A DNA stretch of 64,000 bases from Microcaldota archaeon (lineage in GTDB: Archaea; Micrarchaeota; Micrarchaeia; Micrarchaeales; CABMGC01), in the NCBI GenBank assembly GCA_021792095.1, contig JAJYVH010000001.1, positions 124,001 to 188,000 of the forward strand, given 5' to 3'. The translations under genes and the position numbers were made by a program. Numbering within the stretch: position 1 is the stretch's first letter; the number at the start of each line of letters is the position of its first letter. Positions 48,702 to 56,938 of the stretch are shown here, piece by piece. The notes under the pieces were generated by a model. The model had not been told where the DNA came from, did no database searches, and saw only the letters and a program-made list of their open reading frames with translations.

Positions 48702-49247
48702 TCAGTTCCTCTTTGCGCTTGCCACTGCCCTTTCGCTGCCTCTGGCTGCGGTACCATCCATCGCTACACGGTAGTAGCCCTCCCTGAATTCCTCTATGCC
48801 CAGCTTGCGCGCGTCTCCGGAACCGATCTCCAGGTGCACACGTTCGTGCTGCTCAAAGAACTCGGTGTTGAAAAGCAGAGTAGCCCCTATCAGTTTCTTG
48901 TTCAACCTCATTGCTGCCTTTTGGCCCTCCAACAGCGTACTCACCTCTGCAGGCATCCTTCTCTTCTCCGCAAGGAAGGTCGGATTCCCGGACTCGCCAG
49001 GCACCACCACCTTGAAGACGGTCTCCCTGCCAGGATACACGCTCACGAGTATCTCGTATGCGTCCACGAATACGTACAGGGGTTGCGTGCTGCCGTCTTT
49101 CATCGCGGAATTAAGCACGGCTGCGGCATCCTTGGAAAGGTAGAACAGCTGCCTGTACGACATTCCCTGCGGCAGCTCGCTCCTATCGTCCACCCTGACA
49201 AGCGATCGCGTGTCTGGCTCTGCGTTCCTGGTGGCCTTAATCCTCAT
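48702..49247 (-). CDS. Hypothetical protein, 181 residues
   Basis: MRIKATRNAEPDTRSLVRVDDRSELPQGMSYRQLFYLSKDAAAVLNSAMKDG... Later segments are beta-rich (PLYVFVDAYEILVSVYPGRETVFKVVVPGE) and EFFEQHERVHLEIGSGDARKLGIEEFREGYYRV. Soluble, slightly basic. No family recognised. A TATA-like GTTAATTAAG (complement of about 49279-49288) lies about 35 bases upstream of ATG 49247. The 143-base gap to the next gene holds only these promoter elements. Confidence 0.6.
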   Translation of the reverse strand: MRIKATRNAEPDTRSLVRVDDRSELPQGMSYRQLFYLSKDAAAVLNSAMKDGSTQPLYVFVDAYEILVSVYPGRETVFKVVVPGESGNPTFLAEKRRMPAEVSTLLEGQKAAMRLNKKLIGATLLFNTEFFEQHERVHLEIGSGDARKLGIEEFREGYYRVAMDGTAARGSERAVASAKRN

Positions 49248-49390
49248 CTGCCCACACCCCGATACATGCGCCGAACCCCTTAATTAACATTGATTTTGTG
49301 CACAGGAGAAGGGCCCCATGAGCCGCCCTCCGGCACCCGAAACGCTTATCTAGGCGCAAGGGCGAATCGTCTAATCGTCGGGTAGCGGAC

Positions 49391-50446
49391 ATGAGATCGA
49401 TAGAGTACAGGCAGCTTGCGAGCATACTGGGCTTCTTCCTCATAGTGCAGCTCGCCGGCGTGCTCATCGCCTTCGGCCTGATAACGCCTGGCGTGGTGCA
49501 GCCAGCTGCCGCGGCCGGCGGCGGCCTCTCGGGCCAGGTGTTCATCTACTTCGCGTACCTCGTTGCGGCCGCGGTGGTGCTGGTGCTCCTGTTCCGCTCC
49601 AGGCACGGGCCGGTGCTCTTCAAGGGCATGGAGGCGATAGTGGTCGGCATCGCCTCGTTCTACCTGTTCCTGATCGTGCTCTCCTTCGCGTTCCCGGGCA
49701 GCGTTGCGCTGCCGGTGGGCATCGCCGCTCTTGGCGCGGTCGCGCTGGTCGCTGGCAAAAACAAGTGGCCGTGGCTCAGGAACACCGCTGCCATAATATC
49801 CAGCATAGGCGTGGGCCTCGTGCTCGGCCTCTTCTTCAGCTTCATAGCAGCGTTCGTGCTGATGGCGCTCGTGGCAGCCTACGACTACATAGCCGTCTTC
49901 GTCACGAGGCACATGCTCACCCTCGCCAAGGCCAGCATACAGGGCAACACGGCGCTCATGGTCGGAAGCTATGAGGTGGAGCTCGTGCCAAGGGGCTCCG
50001 TCAGGAAGGCCGAGGCGTCCAGGATGCTGAGCCTCTTCAAGGGCACGAAGAACGAGGAGCTCAGGAAGCTCGTGAAACGCGGCGGCATACCGCTGCCCTC
50101 GCTCTCCGCCCTCGGGGCCGGGGACCTTGCGATACCGCTCATGCTCGCGGTCAGCGCATACATGACATACTTCAGCTACTTCTTCAGCGTCGTGCTCGTC
50201 GCCTCTACTTGCTTTGGCCTGGTCTTCGCCATGTACGTGTCTAAGCGATGGGGCACCGCCCTGCCGGCCATACCCCCGCTCTTCTCGGCCGCGTGCGTGG
50301 GCCTGGGCGCATATACGCTCTCCACGAGCGCCCCGGATTGGCAGCTCGCAGCGCTGCTCTTCGTTGCCGCTGCTGCGATACTTGCGCTGATGCTCGTCAC
50401 CGTGATACGCAGGAGCAGGAAGGGGCTGAGCGCAAGGATAGAGTGA
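49391..50446 (+). CDS. Presenilin/signal-peptide-peptidase-like intramembrane protease
   Basis: A 351-residue protein with about nine membrane helices. The two catalytic Asp motifs of GxGD proteases are visible: AAYDYIAVF (YD) in one helix and LGAGDLAIPL (GxGD) in a later one; GTALPAIPPLF corresponds to the PAL motif with slight change. Archaeal homologues (PSH) cut helices within the membrane. Targets could include signal peptides or pilin leaders; that link to the many secreted pilins here is inference. It converges on dnaJ, whose stop lies next to its own. Confidence 0.86.
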   Translation: MRSIEYRQLASILGFFLIVQLAGVLIAFGLITPGVVQPAAAAGGGLSGQVFIYFAYLVAAAVVLVLLFRSRHGPVLFKGMEAIVVGIASFYLFLIVLSFAFPGSVALPVGIAALGAVALVAGKNKWPWLRNTAAIISSIGVGLVLGLFFSFIAAFVLMALVAAYDYIAVFVTRHMLTLAKASIQGNTALMVGSYEVELVPRGSVRKAEASRMLSLFKGTKNEELRKLVKRGGIPLPSLSALGAGDLAIPLMLAVSAYMTYFSYFFSVVLVASTCFGLVFAMYVSKRWGTALPAIPPLFSAACVGLGAYTLSTSAPDWQLAALLFVAAAAILALMLVTVIRRSRKGLSARIE

Positions 50447-51145
50447 TCACTCCTCCCTGTCGACGCGCACCCTGAACTTCTCCTTCACAAGGACCTGGCC
50501 CCTGCCCTTGCAGACGTGGCACACCTTCTCGTGCACCACGCCCGCGCCTCCGCACCTGGCGCACGGGCCCGTCATCATGAAGAAAGAGGGAAAGCCGAAG
50601 GCAGAGTTGGAGCCGCCCCTGTGGACCATCCCTGTGCCGTTGCACTCCGGGCACTTCATGTCCTTGTAGCCAGGCTCCCCGCCCCTGCCCTTGCAGTTGT
50701 CGCAGCGCTTGTAGTACTGCACCACTATGGTCTTGTTGACGCCTTTCTCTAGATCCGCCAGGGGTATGTTGAGGTTCAGCTGTTGCTGCCTGTAAGCGTC
50801 GGCTCGCTGCTGCTGGCCGCCGAACATCTGCTCGAAGCCGCCTATATCGGACATGTTCATGCCGAAGCTGCGCAGTATGCTCTCGAAGTCGAAGTTGCGG
50901 AATATGTCGTCCTCGCTGAACCTCTGGTTGAATGCCCCTGGGCCCATCATGTCGTACTGCTGCCTCTTCTGCGGGTCGCCCAGCACAGCGTACGCCTCGT
51001 TTATCTCGCGCATGCGCACCTGCGCCTTGGGGTCCGGGTTCCTGTCAGGATGAAAACGGAGCACCAGACTCCTGTAGGCGTCCTTTATCTGGGCCTCGCT
51101 CGCGTTTTTTGGGACCCCCAACGTACTATAGTAATCTGCTGTCAT
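50447..51145 (-). CDS. dnaJ: DnaJ co-chaperone, shortened
   Basis: A 232-residue J-protein. The J-domain has DYYSTLGVPKNASEAQIKDAYR and HPD at residues 32-34, the DnaK-activating motif. After a Phe/Met/Gln linker comes the zinc-finger region with four Cys pairs: CDNCKGRG, CPECNGTG, CARCGGAG and CHVCKGRG. The protein then stops after about 15 more residues, so the beta-sandwich substrate domains and dimerisation end of full DnaJ (about 370 residues) are absent. The reading frame ends by a clear stop next to the convergent protease gene. It follows dnaK by 21 bases on the minus strand. Confidence 0.9.
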   Translation of the reverse strand: MTADYYSTLGVPKNASEAQIKDAYRSLVLRFHPDRNPDPKAQVRMREINEAYAVLGDPQKRQQYDMMGPGAFNQRFSEDDIFRNFDFESILRSFGMNMSDIGGFEQMFGGQQQRADAYRQQQLNLNIPLADLEKGVNKTIVVQYYKRCDNCKGRGGEPGYKDMKCPECNGTGMVHRGGSNSAFGFPSFFMMTGPCARCGGAGVVHEKVCHVCKGRGQVLVKEKFRVRVDREE

Positions 51146-51166
51146 CGTTCACCGCTTGCTTCGCAT

Positions 51167-53026
51167 TCAGCCCCTGAAGTTCGCGTCCGCGCTGTCACCT
51201 GCGCCGCCCTGCCCCTCGGGCCCGGGACCCTGGTCCGGACCAGGCTCAGGCCCCTGCCCTCCCTGCCCCTGCTGGCCGTTGCCGTAGACGCTGGAGCCTA
51301 TCTGTTGGAGCACGCTCTTGAGATTGTCTAGCTTCTCCTTTATGGCGTCGCTGTCGTCCTTGCCCAGGGCGTCGTTGAGCTCGTTCTTCGCCTGCTCCAC
51401 TCGCTCCGCCACGTCCTTGGGTATCTTGCCCGCGTTGTCCTTCAGCGTCTTCTCGGTGGTGTAGACCATCGACTCGGCCTCGTTCCTCGACTGCACGCGC
51501 TCCAGCGCTTCCTTGTCCTGCGCGGCGTACTCCTCGGCCTCCTTGACCTTCTTGTCTATGTCGTCCCTGCCCATCTTGTTGGGCGCAACCACCTGCATGC
51601 CCTGCTCCTTGCCAGTCTTCTGGTCCTTGGCGCTCACGTGCAGTATGCCGTTGGCGTCTATGTCGAAGGTGACGTCTATCTGCGGAACGCCCCTCGGCGC
51701 GGGCAGTATGCCAGTAAGGCTGAACTTGCCGAGGCTGACGTTGTCCTTGGCCATCGGCCTCTCGCCCTGGAGTATGTTTATGTCCACAGCGGGCTGGCTG
51801 TCCGCGGCAGTGCTGAACACCTGGGATTTCCTTATGGGCACGGTGGTGTTCCTCGGGATGAGCACTGTGGACACGCCGCCCAGCGTCTCTATGCCAAGAG
51901 AGAGCGGGGTCACATCGAGAAGCACCAGGTCCTTGACCTCGCCAGTGAGCACGCCTGCCTGCACCGCGGCCCCGAAAGCCACGGCCTCCATCGGGTCCAC
52001 GCCACGCTCTATCTTCTTGCCGTAGAGCTGCTCCACATAGCGCTGCACTATGGGCATGCGCGTGGGGCCTCCGACGAGTATAACCTTGTCTATGCTGCTT
52101 GGCTCCAGCTTCGCGTCCTTGAGCGCCTGCTGCATCGGTTTCAGGGTGCGCTCCACTATCGGTATTACGAGTTCCTCGAGTTTTGCCCTAGTAAGCGAGT
52201 AGCTGAAGTTCACCGGCTTACCGTCCACCATGCCCAGGAAGGGCAGGCTTATTTCGCTCGTGAGCGTGGTGGACAGCTCTATCTTGGCCCGCTCTGCCGC
52301 TTCGCGGACTCTCTGCAGCGCCTGGGCATCCCTGCTTATATCAAGATTGTGCTTCTTCCTTATCTCAGCCTTAAGGAAGTCGACTAGCGTGTTGTCCATG
52401 TCTGTTCCTCCGAGCTGCGTGTCACCGCTGGTTGACTTGACCTCGAATACACCATCCCCGAACTCCATTATGGTCACGTCAAGGGTTCCGCCCCCAAAGT
52501 CATAGACCATTATCTTCTGCTCCTTGCCTGCCTTGTCAAGTCCGTAGGCAAGGCACGCGGCCGTGGGCTCGTTGACCAGCCTTATCACCTTGAGCCCGGC
52601 TATCTCTCCGGCGTCTTTTGTCGCCTGGCGCTGGTTGTCATTGAAGTAGGCGGGTACCGTTATCACAATCTCGTTAATCTCCTCACCAAGAAACGCCTCT
52701 GCATCGTGCTTTATCTTCTGAAGCAGGATTGCAGACAGTTCCTGCGGTGTGTACTCCTTCCCGAACATCTTATACTTGAAAGTAGTCCCCATCTTCCTCT
52801 TGAAAGCCGCGGCGGTTCCTTCCGGGTTCGCGACCGCCTGCCTTCTTGCCGGCTCGCCAACTATGCGCTGCCCATCTTTTGTGAAAGCGACGTAGCTAGG
52901 AAAAGACTTGCCATATAACGAGGTGCCTTCGGCACTAGGTATGAGCACTGGTCTACCTCCTTGCAGTATCGCTGCTGCAGAGTTCGAAGTTCCCAAATCC
53001 ACGCCCAAAACTTTTTTATTTGTCAT
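51167..53026 (-). CDS. dnaK: Hsp70 chaperone DnaK
   Basis: A 619-residue Hsp70. ATPase motifs: [15 protein letters not shown], the conserved [13 protein letters not shown] and [14 protein letters not shown]. The substrate domain has the linker [16 protein letters not shown] and [11 protein letters not shown]. The C-terminal lid is followed by a Gly/Gln/Pro-rich tail as in many DnaK proteins. It refolds proteins with DnaJ and GrpE. ATG 53026 or 53029 is preferred; TTG 53035 is less likely. The start overlaps the end of the inserted endonuclease gene by 11 bases. Bacterial-type DnaK occurs in mesophilic archaea by old transfer (known). Confidence 0.95.
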   Translation of the reverse strand: MTNKKVLGVDLGTSNSAAAILQGGRPVLIPSAEGTSLYGKSFPSYVAFTKDGQRIVGEPARRQAVANPEGTAAAFKRKMGTTFKYKMFGKEYTPQELSAILLQKIKHDAEAFLGEEINEIVITVPAYFNDNQRQATKDAGEIAGLKVIRLVNEPTAACLAYGLDKAGKEQKIMVYDFGGGTLDVTIMEFGDGVFEVKSTSGDTQLGGTDMDNTLVDFLKAEIRKKHNLDISRDAQALQRVREAAERAKIELSTTLTSEISLPFLGMVDGKPVNFSYSLTRAKLEELVIPIVERTLKPMQQALKDAKLEPSSIDKVILVGGPTRMPIVQRYVEQLYGKKIERGVDPMEAVAFGAAVQAGVLTGEVKDLVLLDVTPLSLGIETLGGVSTVLIPRNTTVPIRKSQVFSTAADSQPAVDINILQGERPMAKDNVSLGKFSLTGILPAPRGVPQIDVTFDIDANGILHVSAKDQKTGKEQGMQVVAPNKMGRDDIDKKVKEAEEYAAQDKEALERVQSRNEAESMVYTTEKTLKDNAGKIPKDVAERVEQAKNELNDALGKDDSDAIKEKLDNLKSVLQQIGSSVYGNGQQGQGGQGPEPGPDQGPGPEGQGGAGDSADANFRG

Positions 53027-53957
53027 CATTCTCAACCCTTGTTTTACTCATGATTTCCATCACAGCATCTCTCTTTTTAGAGTGGTGCATGTGCGTCCCT
53101 ATTAGTTTAACCCATACGCCCCACGATTGTTTATGAATATTTATTCTCAGTAAAGTTTTAGTTGATTTGATTACGCGCCCGTTAAGAAGATAGGGGTTAT
53201 CTCTAGTTGGTCGCTCAAGTGTTGAAAATTTGATATTATTTCTATTTAAGAAATCAGAGATACGTTCCATCAAGCGTTTGTTTGTATTGCACAGATAAAT
53301 ATGGTAATAATTGCCTTGTTTCCTTACTGTCCCTTCTGCGTCCCAAAACGCAGCGATAAATTCTTTTGCCAATTTTTCATGTTTGAAGATATAATCGAGA
53401 GTTGCTTCGTTGGGTTCTTTGTTTTTCTTTATCAAATTTGCAATTGCAACACTCGATAGTCGTAATCTCCATAGGCCATTGGGGCGTCTGTCTTCCGTTA
53501 CCACTCCGTGATTTTTCAGTATTTTATTCAGGTTTTGATATAGCTTAGAATCTTTATTGAAGACCTCTACCATGTAAGTTTGTACTGCTCCATCGCCTAA
53601 AGCGAACCCTATCAAATAAGCCAAATCTGGAGAAATCCGCACAGTTACTTGTTTTGCCAGAATTTTCCCATTTTTAACAATACGTTCGCTGTGCCTATCC
53701 CCCGCCCTCGCATAAATTTTAACGTGCCAACGCATGTCAGACGGTACGTTGAAAGATTCAAACCAACGCGCCAACGTTGAATCTGGGACGCCAATCATCG
53801 CTTCTATTTCTTTTATAGTGTATTTTGGATAAAGAGCGAGCAGAAGTCTTTGAAGGCGTTTCGCACCAAACTCATTCTTAATTGTCTGGAAATTGCCATG
53901 TTGCCTGACTCCATTCATTTCTGCAAGAGATTGGATTGCATTTTTTTCAGAAATCAT
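53016..53957 (-). CDS. Free-standing LAGLIDADG homing endonuclease-like protein between grpE and dnaK
   Basis: A 313-residue protein. The N-terminal third has a helix-turn-helix-like stretch ([26 protein letters not shown]). Two LAGLIDADG motifs follow: [15 protein letters not shown] and [13 protein letters not shown], with acidic catalytic ends; C-terminal strands resemble the group's DNA-binding saddle. The gene is clearly AT-richer than its neighbours, a sign of transfer. Start ATG 53957 overlaps the grpE stop (ATGA), and the end overlaps the dnaK start, so it is seated inside the operon without removing flanking genes. It is likely a mobile endonuclease that targets this junction, or a relic used as a regulator. 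Confidence 0.85.
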   Translation of the reverse strand: MISEKNAIQSLAEMNGVRQHGNFQTIKNEFGAKRLQRLLLALYPKYTIKEIEAMIGVPDSTLARWFESFNVPSDMRWHVKIYARAGDRHSERIVKNGKILAKQVTVRISPDLAYLIGFALGDGAVQTYMVEVFNKDSKLYQNLNKILKNHGVVTEDRRPNGLWRLRLSSVAIANLIKKNKEPNEATLDYIFKHEKLAKEFIAAFWDAEGTVRKQGNYYHIYLCNTNKRLMERISDFLNRNNIKFSTLERPTRDNPYLLNGRVIKSTKTLLRINIHKQSWGVWVKLIGTHMHHSKKRDAVMEIMSKTRVENDDK

Positions 53958-54493
53958 TTAATCTCACCTTCCTTCTTTTCCTCTTTTGAAGTGTTACTCT
54001 TTGAGACTATCACGGCACTAGGCCTGAGCAGCATGTTATTGAAGGTATAACCCTTGCGCACAACCTCTATTACGGTTCCTTCGGGCTCCCTGCTTTCCCT
54101 GGTCATCACCACCTCGTGCCTGTACGGGTCGTACTTGCCCTTGGCATCTATCTCCTTCATGCCGGCGCCCTTCAGCGCGCCAAGTATGTTGGAGAAGACA
54201 AGCTCTATGCCCTTTATGTGATCCTCCTTCTCTGATGCGTTGAAGGCGGAGAGCGCGAGCTCGAACTCGTCCAGGGCCGGGAGCAGCGCCTTCGCCAGCT
54301 CTGCCTTGCCGAGGCCCTTAGCGTTGCTTACCTCCTCCAGGGAGCGTTTCTTGTAGTTGTCGAACTCAGCGGCCAGCCTTAGCAGGCGGTCCTTCAGCTC
54401 GTCGGCCTCGTCCCGCTTGACTTCCTGGGGCTGCTTGGTCTCGCCTTCCTGCCGCTTGTCCTGGCCCTCCTTCTTCTCATCTTCCTCTGCCAT
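53954..54493 (-). CDS. grpE: GrpE nucleotide exchange factor
   Basis: A 179-residue GrpE, which releases ADP from DnaK. An acidic, Lys/Glu-rich N-terminus precedes the coiled-coil LKDRLLRLAAEFDNYKKRSLEE. The beta domain has HEVVMTRESREPEGTVIEVVRKGYTFNNMLLRPSAVIVSK, the family signature. ATG 54493 is nine bases after AGAGG; ATG 54502 is a close alternative. The gene overlaps the upstream regulator gene's end and the downstream endonuclease start. Confidence 0.93.
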   Translation of the reverse strand: MAEEDEKKEGQDKRQEGETKQPQEVKRDEADELKDRLLRLAAEFDNYKKRSLEEVSNAKGLGKAELAKALLPALDEFELALSAFNASEKEDHIKGIELVFSNILGALKGAGMKEIDAKGKYDPYRHEVVMTRESREPEGTVIEVVRKGYTFNNMLLRPSAVIVSKSNTSKEEKKEGEIK

Positions 54494-54896
54494 AAATCTC
54501 ATCCTCTATAAGCTCGTCGAGCTTGCTCGCGAACTGCATCATGCGGTTGAACTCGGCCAACATCTCAGCCTGGAGCTCCTGGATAGTGCTCTCGAAGTCG
54601 CTCGCTCGCAGGAAGTACTCCCTGCCCTTCCTCACCACCAGCCCGCAGTCTATGAACTTGTTCAGGTTGTAGATCACAGTGCTGAGCGGCACCTTCAGCG
54701 ACCTGCTTATGCTTTTGCTGCTCGTTCCAGCGCCCTTGAGGCTGTTGCTCACTATCAGCTGGAACATCTTCCGCTCCGGCCCGTCTCCCTTGCCCGCCAG
54801 GCCGAAGGTGTCGAAGAACCAGTCTGTCAGCGCCGGCGCGCTCTCCACGCTGGGCTTCGTGACAGTCTTCACCACTATCTTCTCTGCCTTTGGCAT
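54477..54896 (-). CDS. HTH regulator of the heat-shock operon
   Basis: A 139-residue winged-helix protein. FQLIVSNSLKGAGTSSKSISRSLKVPLSTVIYNLNKFIDCGLVVRKGREYFLRASDF is an ArsR/MarR-like helix-turn-helix and wing; a C-terminal helical part (STIQELQAEMLAEFNRMMQFASKLDELIED) may dimerise. It is the first gene of regulator-grpE-dnaK-dnaJ, in the place HrcA or Phr would have in other organisms. It likely represses its own operon through the inverted repeats just upstream. The Lys/Val-rich N-terminus (MPKAEKIVVKTVTKP) is disordered. ATG 54896. Confidence 0.82.
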   Translation of the reverse strand: MPKAEKIVVKTVTKPSVESAPALTDWFFDTFGLAGKGDGPERKMFQLIVSNSLKGAGTSSKSISRSLKVPLSTVIYNLNKFIDCGLVVRKGREYFLRASDFESTIQELQAEMLAEFNRMMQFASKLDELIEDEIYGRGR

Positions 54897-54965
54897 ATTT
54901 TAAGATATAGTTAGAACTAATATAAAAATATTTGCTTCATTTCAACAAATTGTTAGAAATAACAA
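54897..54965 (-). promoter_or_regulatory. Promoter and operator-like repeats of the heat-shock operon
   Basis: On the minus strand a TATA-like ATATTTTTATATTAG (54917-54931 region) lies about 28 bases before ATG 54896. Upstream of it are overlapping inverted repeats: AACAA-A-TTGTT (54944-54954) and TTGTTA-GAAA-TAACAA (54950-54965), and TTAGAACTAA (54911-54920) lies next to the TATA. The repeats fit binding by a dimeric winged-helix regulator, probably the product of the first gene. Confidence 0.5.
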
Positions 54966-55071
54966 GTCTGTTAGGTACTGCCGCCTTTATAATACGGGCG
55001 CGTGTGCGCACGCAGCCAAGCAATAATGCCAAGTTATATTAATAGCCCAAGAAAAGCAGTACTGTGAGGAT

Positions 55072-55959
55072 ATGGCATCGGAAAGCGTCAGGAACGCTGG
55101 TGTCGGTGAACAGGGGCGCATAACAATCCTGCCATACAGTGCACTTCCGAGCGAGGCCAAAATAATCGCCCGCCACGAAGGCGGAAGCGTGCCGACTATT
55201 TCGCAGTACCTTTTCGCCTGGTGCAATCAGGAAGTGTTCGAGCACGACGCCCTCGGCCACATTTTTCCCGCCCAAGACAAGAGGGGCCAAGGCTTTAGCG
55301 GAAAGGGCGTGGTGCAGGACTACAACGTTGTAAAATACAGAGGCGACTGGGATTCGGTGCCTAACAAGTACAAAGTAAACGTGGATTCCTCCGTGGGGAA
55401 CCAGGTGTCCATAGGCTTCTTCGAAGACATGGTGCGGATAGAAGTAAGCTTCGGCATCTTTGAGACGCTGCAAAGCGTTGCCGTGATAAAGCATGACGAC
55501 GCAGGATACGAGACCTCGAGCATAAACAGGGTAAACGCGATTTTGCGCAGCATGCGCTGGAGGGAGACAGAAGCATGGCTCTATGACGGCCTGGCGCTGC
55601 CGATCGAGCACCTGTGGAACAAGAGCGCGAAAACAAAAGAGGAAAGGGACAACGTTCTAAGGATAGGCAAGGAGGAGCTCTACAAAGAGTTCAAGAACAT
55701 GAAACGGGAGGATGCGTTTGCCTGGCTGGTCTCCCTGCTGCCTTACCCCGAAAACAGCATAGAAAAGTATTTTGGCGTGGACGTCAGCGGCCTAACCTCA
55801 AAGGTGTTCGAGGCGAAGATACTGCCCAACATCCAGGCGGCCGGTGGTTACACTCCAGGTCTGGCGTTCATAGACGCCAAAATCCCTGTGGACAACGACG
55901 AGGGCAAGGACGCTGCAAAGGAAGTTGTAGAAAGGATAGCTGAGGTTTTGAGGGAATAA
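55072..55959 (+). CDS. Hypothetical protein, 295 residues
   Basis: MASESVRNAGVGEQGRITILPYSALPSEAKIIARHEGG..., then a beta-rich middle (NQVSIGFFEDMVRIEVSFGIFETLQSVAVIKHDD) and a helical C-terminal half ending in KEVVERIAEVLRE. Soluble, no membrane segment, no known motif recognised. Upstream TATA-like AAGTTATATTAATAG (about 55030-55044) lies about 30 bases before ATG 55072. It stands alone between the divergent heat-shock operon and the acetyltransferase. Confidence 0.65.
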   Translation: MASESVRNAGVGEQGRITILPYSALPSEAKIIARHEGGSVPTISQYLFAWCNQEVFEHDALGHIFPAQDKRGQGFSGKGVVQDYNVVKYRGDWDSVPNKYKVNVDSSVGNQVSIGFFEDMVRIEVSFGIFETLQSVAVIKHDDAGYETSSINRVNAILRSMRWRETEAWLYDGLALPIEHLWNKSAKTKEERDNVLRIGKEELYKEFKNMKREDAFAWLVSLLPYPENSIEKYFGVDVSGLTSKVFEAKILPNIQAAGGYTPGLAFIDAKIPVDNDEGKDAAKEVVERIAEVLRE

Positions 55960-56039
55960 AGGGAGCAGGCAAAAGCGCACAGCACGCCGAAACACAAACA
56001 TCGTGAGAGCCTAACAGCAAAAACAACGAAAACAATAGC

Positions 56040-56564
56040 CTACGGACTCGCCAGGTTACGATCATTATCGGCCACTTCTAAGCCTTTCAGCACCTTTCTA
56101 GTGTTACCGACTATGCTTATAAGCCCTCGGTTGCCGGCTTTTTTGAACCCGAGCGATCTGTACCATTTGAGCGGGTAGTCCCAACTGAACACAAAAGGCT
56201 CCCAAACAATTGCATTATGTTTTTTAATGCTGCGCGCGAGCACCCGTTCCATTAGCATTGAGCCTATCCCGCGTTTCTGGTAGCCTGGATGCACGAATAT
56301 CTCTCCCTCGATAAGATGGTTCCCGTCCCAGTACGGCTTGAGCACCACAAAGAAGCCTCCGACAATCTTGCCTTTGTATTCGGCAAGATACGCCAAATCG
56401 GGCGTGCTTTTCAGGTACCACCCGAGCATCTTCTGCGCAGCCGGCGCGCTCCAGCGTTCGCCAACATCATGCTTCCTGTATATTTGGGCATAAACCCTAC
56501 TAAGCTCCAGGAGGTCGCGTTTGCGCACTTTTCGTATCTTCAGCCCTTCCACAAAATCAGTCAT
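56040..56564 (-). CDS. GNAT acetyltransferase
   Basis: A 174-residue GNAT. The acetyl-CoA loop is GEIFVHPGYQKRGIGSMLMERVLA (V-x-P-x-x-Q-x-x-G-x-G). Upstream strand YLAEYKGKIVGGFFVVLKPYWDG and downstream WYRSLGFKKAGNRG complete the fold. It transfers acetyl groups to an unknown amine; protein N-terminus or small molecule are possible. ATG 56564 lies four bases beyond the end of tRNA-Ala on the same strand, so the mRNA probably begins as a joint transcript with the tRNA. A longer upstream frame runs through the tRNA and is rejected. Confidence 0.84.
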   Translation of the reverse strand: MTDFVEGLKIRKVRKRDLLELSRVYAQIYRKHDVGERWSAPAAQKMLGWYLKSTPDLAYLAEYKGKIVGGFFVVLKPYWDGNHLIEGEIFVHPGYQKRGIGSMLMERVLARSIKKHNAIVWEPFVFSWDYPLKWYRSLGFKKAGNRGLISIVGNTRKVLKGLEVADNDRNLASP

Positions 56565-56567
56565 TCG

Positions 56568-56639
56568 TGGACTCTGCGGGATTCGAACCCGCAACCTCCT
56601 GCATGCCATGCAGGCGCGCTACCGTTGCGCCAAGAGCCC
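56568..56639 (-). tRNA. tRNA-Ala (GGC)
   Basis: Acceptor GGGCTCT pairs with AGAGTCC and contains the G3-U70 wobble that defines alanine tRNA; discriminator is A. Anticodon stem CCTGC/GCAGG encloses loop ATGGCAT, anticodon GGC. T-arm GCGGGTTCGAATCCCGC is perfect. No intron, and CCA is not encoded. Confidence 0.94.
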
Positions 56640-56684
56640 AACGGTAAAACTAGCCGCTCTAGGTTTAAATGCTCTTCTGAAATG

Positions 56685-56912
56685 CTACACCGGGCTCACG
56701 AAGAGTATGTTTCCGCCCCTGAGCAGTATGGTGCCGAGCTTGGACCTCGGAGCGCCGTCGTCCCCGAGCTCCTCGGCCTCGTCGAGCACTATGTTCATGT
56801 GCGCGTCGAACGAGGAGACGGTGCCCCTTATGCCGTCGCCGCTCTTCAGCCTTATCAGTACCTTCTTCCCTATCGTCTTGTTCAGCAGGTCGAAAGGCCT
56901 CTCTTGCTGCAT
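56685..56912 (-). CDS. LSm (Sm-like) RNA-binding protein
   Basis: A 75-residue Sm fold protein. Sm1: KKVLIRLKSGDGIRGTVSSFDAHMNIVLDEAEEL; Sm2: LGTILLRGGNILFVSPV with the RG-G-N motif. Archaeal LSm forms heptamer rings that bind U-rich RNA. ATG 56912 is preferred; a TTG four codons upstream is also in frame. It follows rpoA2 by 26 bases on the same strand and may share its transcript. Confidence 0.92.
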   Translation of the reverse strand: MQQERPFDLLNKTIGKKVLIRLKSGDGIRGTVSSFDAHMNIVLDEAEELGDDGAPRSKLGTILLRGGNILFVSPV

Positions 56913-56938
56913 CAAACCAACCAATAAAAACGCAAACG

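Noticed and set aside
56565..56609. Longer acetyltransferase start
   Set aside because: It would translate the tRNA-Ala gene; ATG 56564 gives a normal GNAT start.
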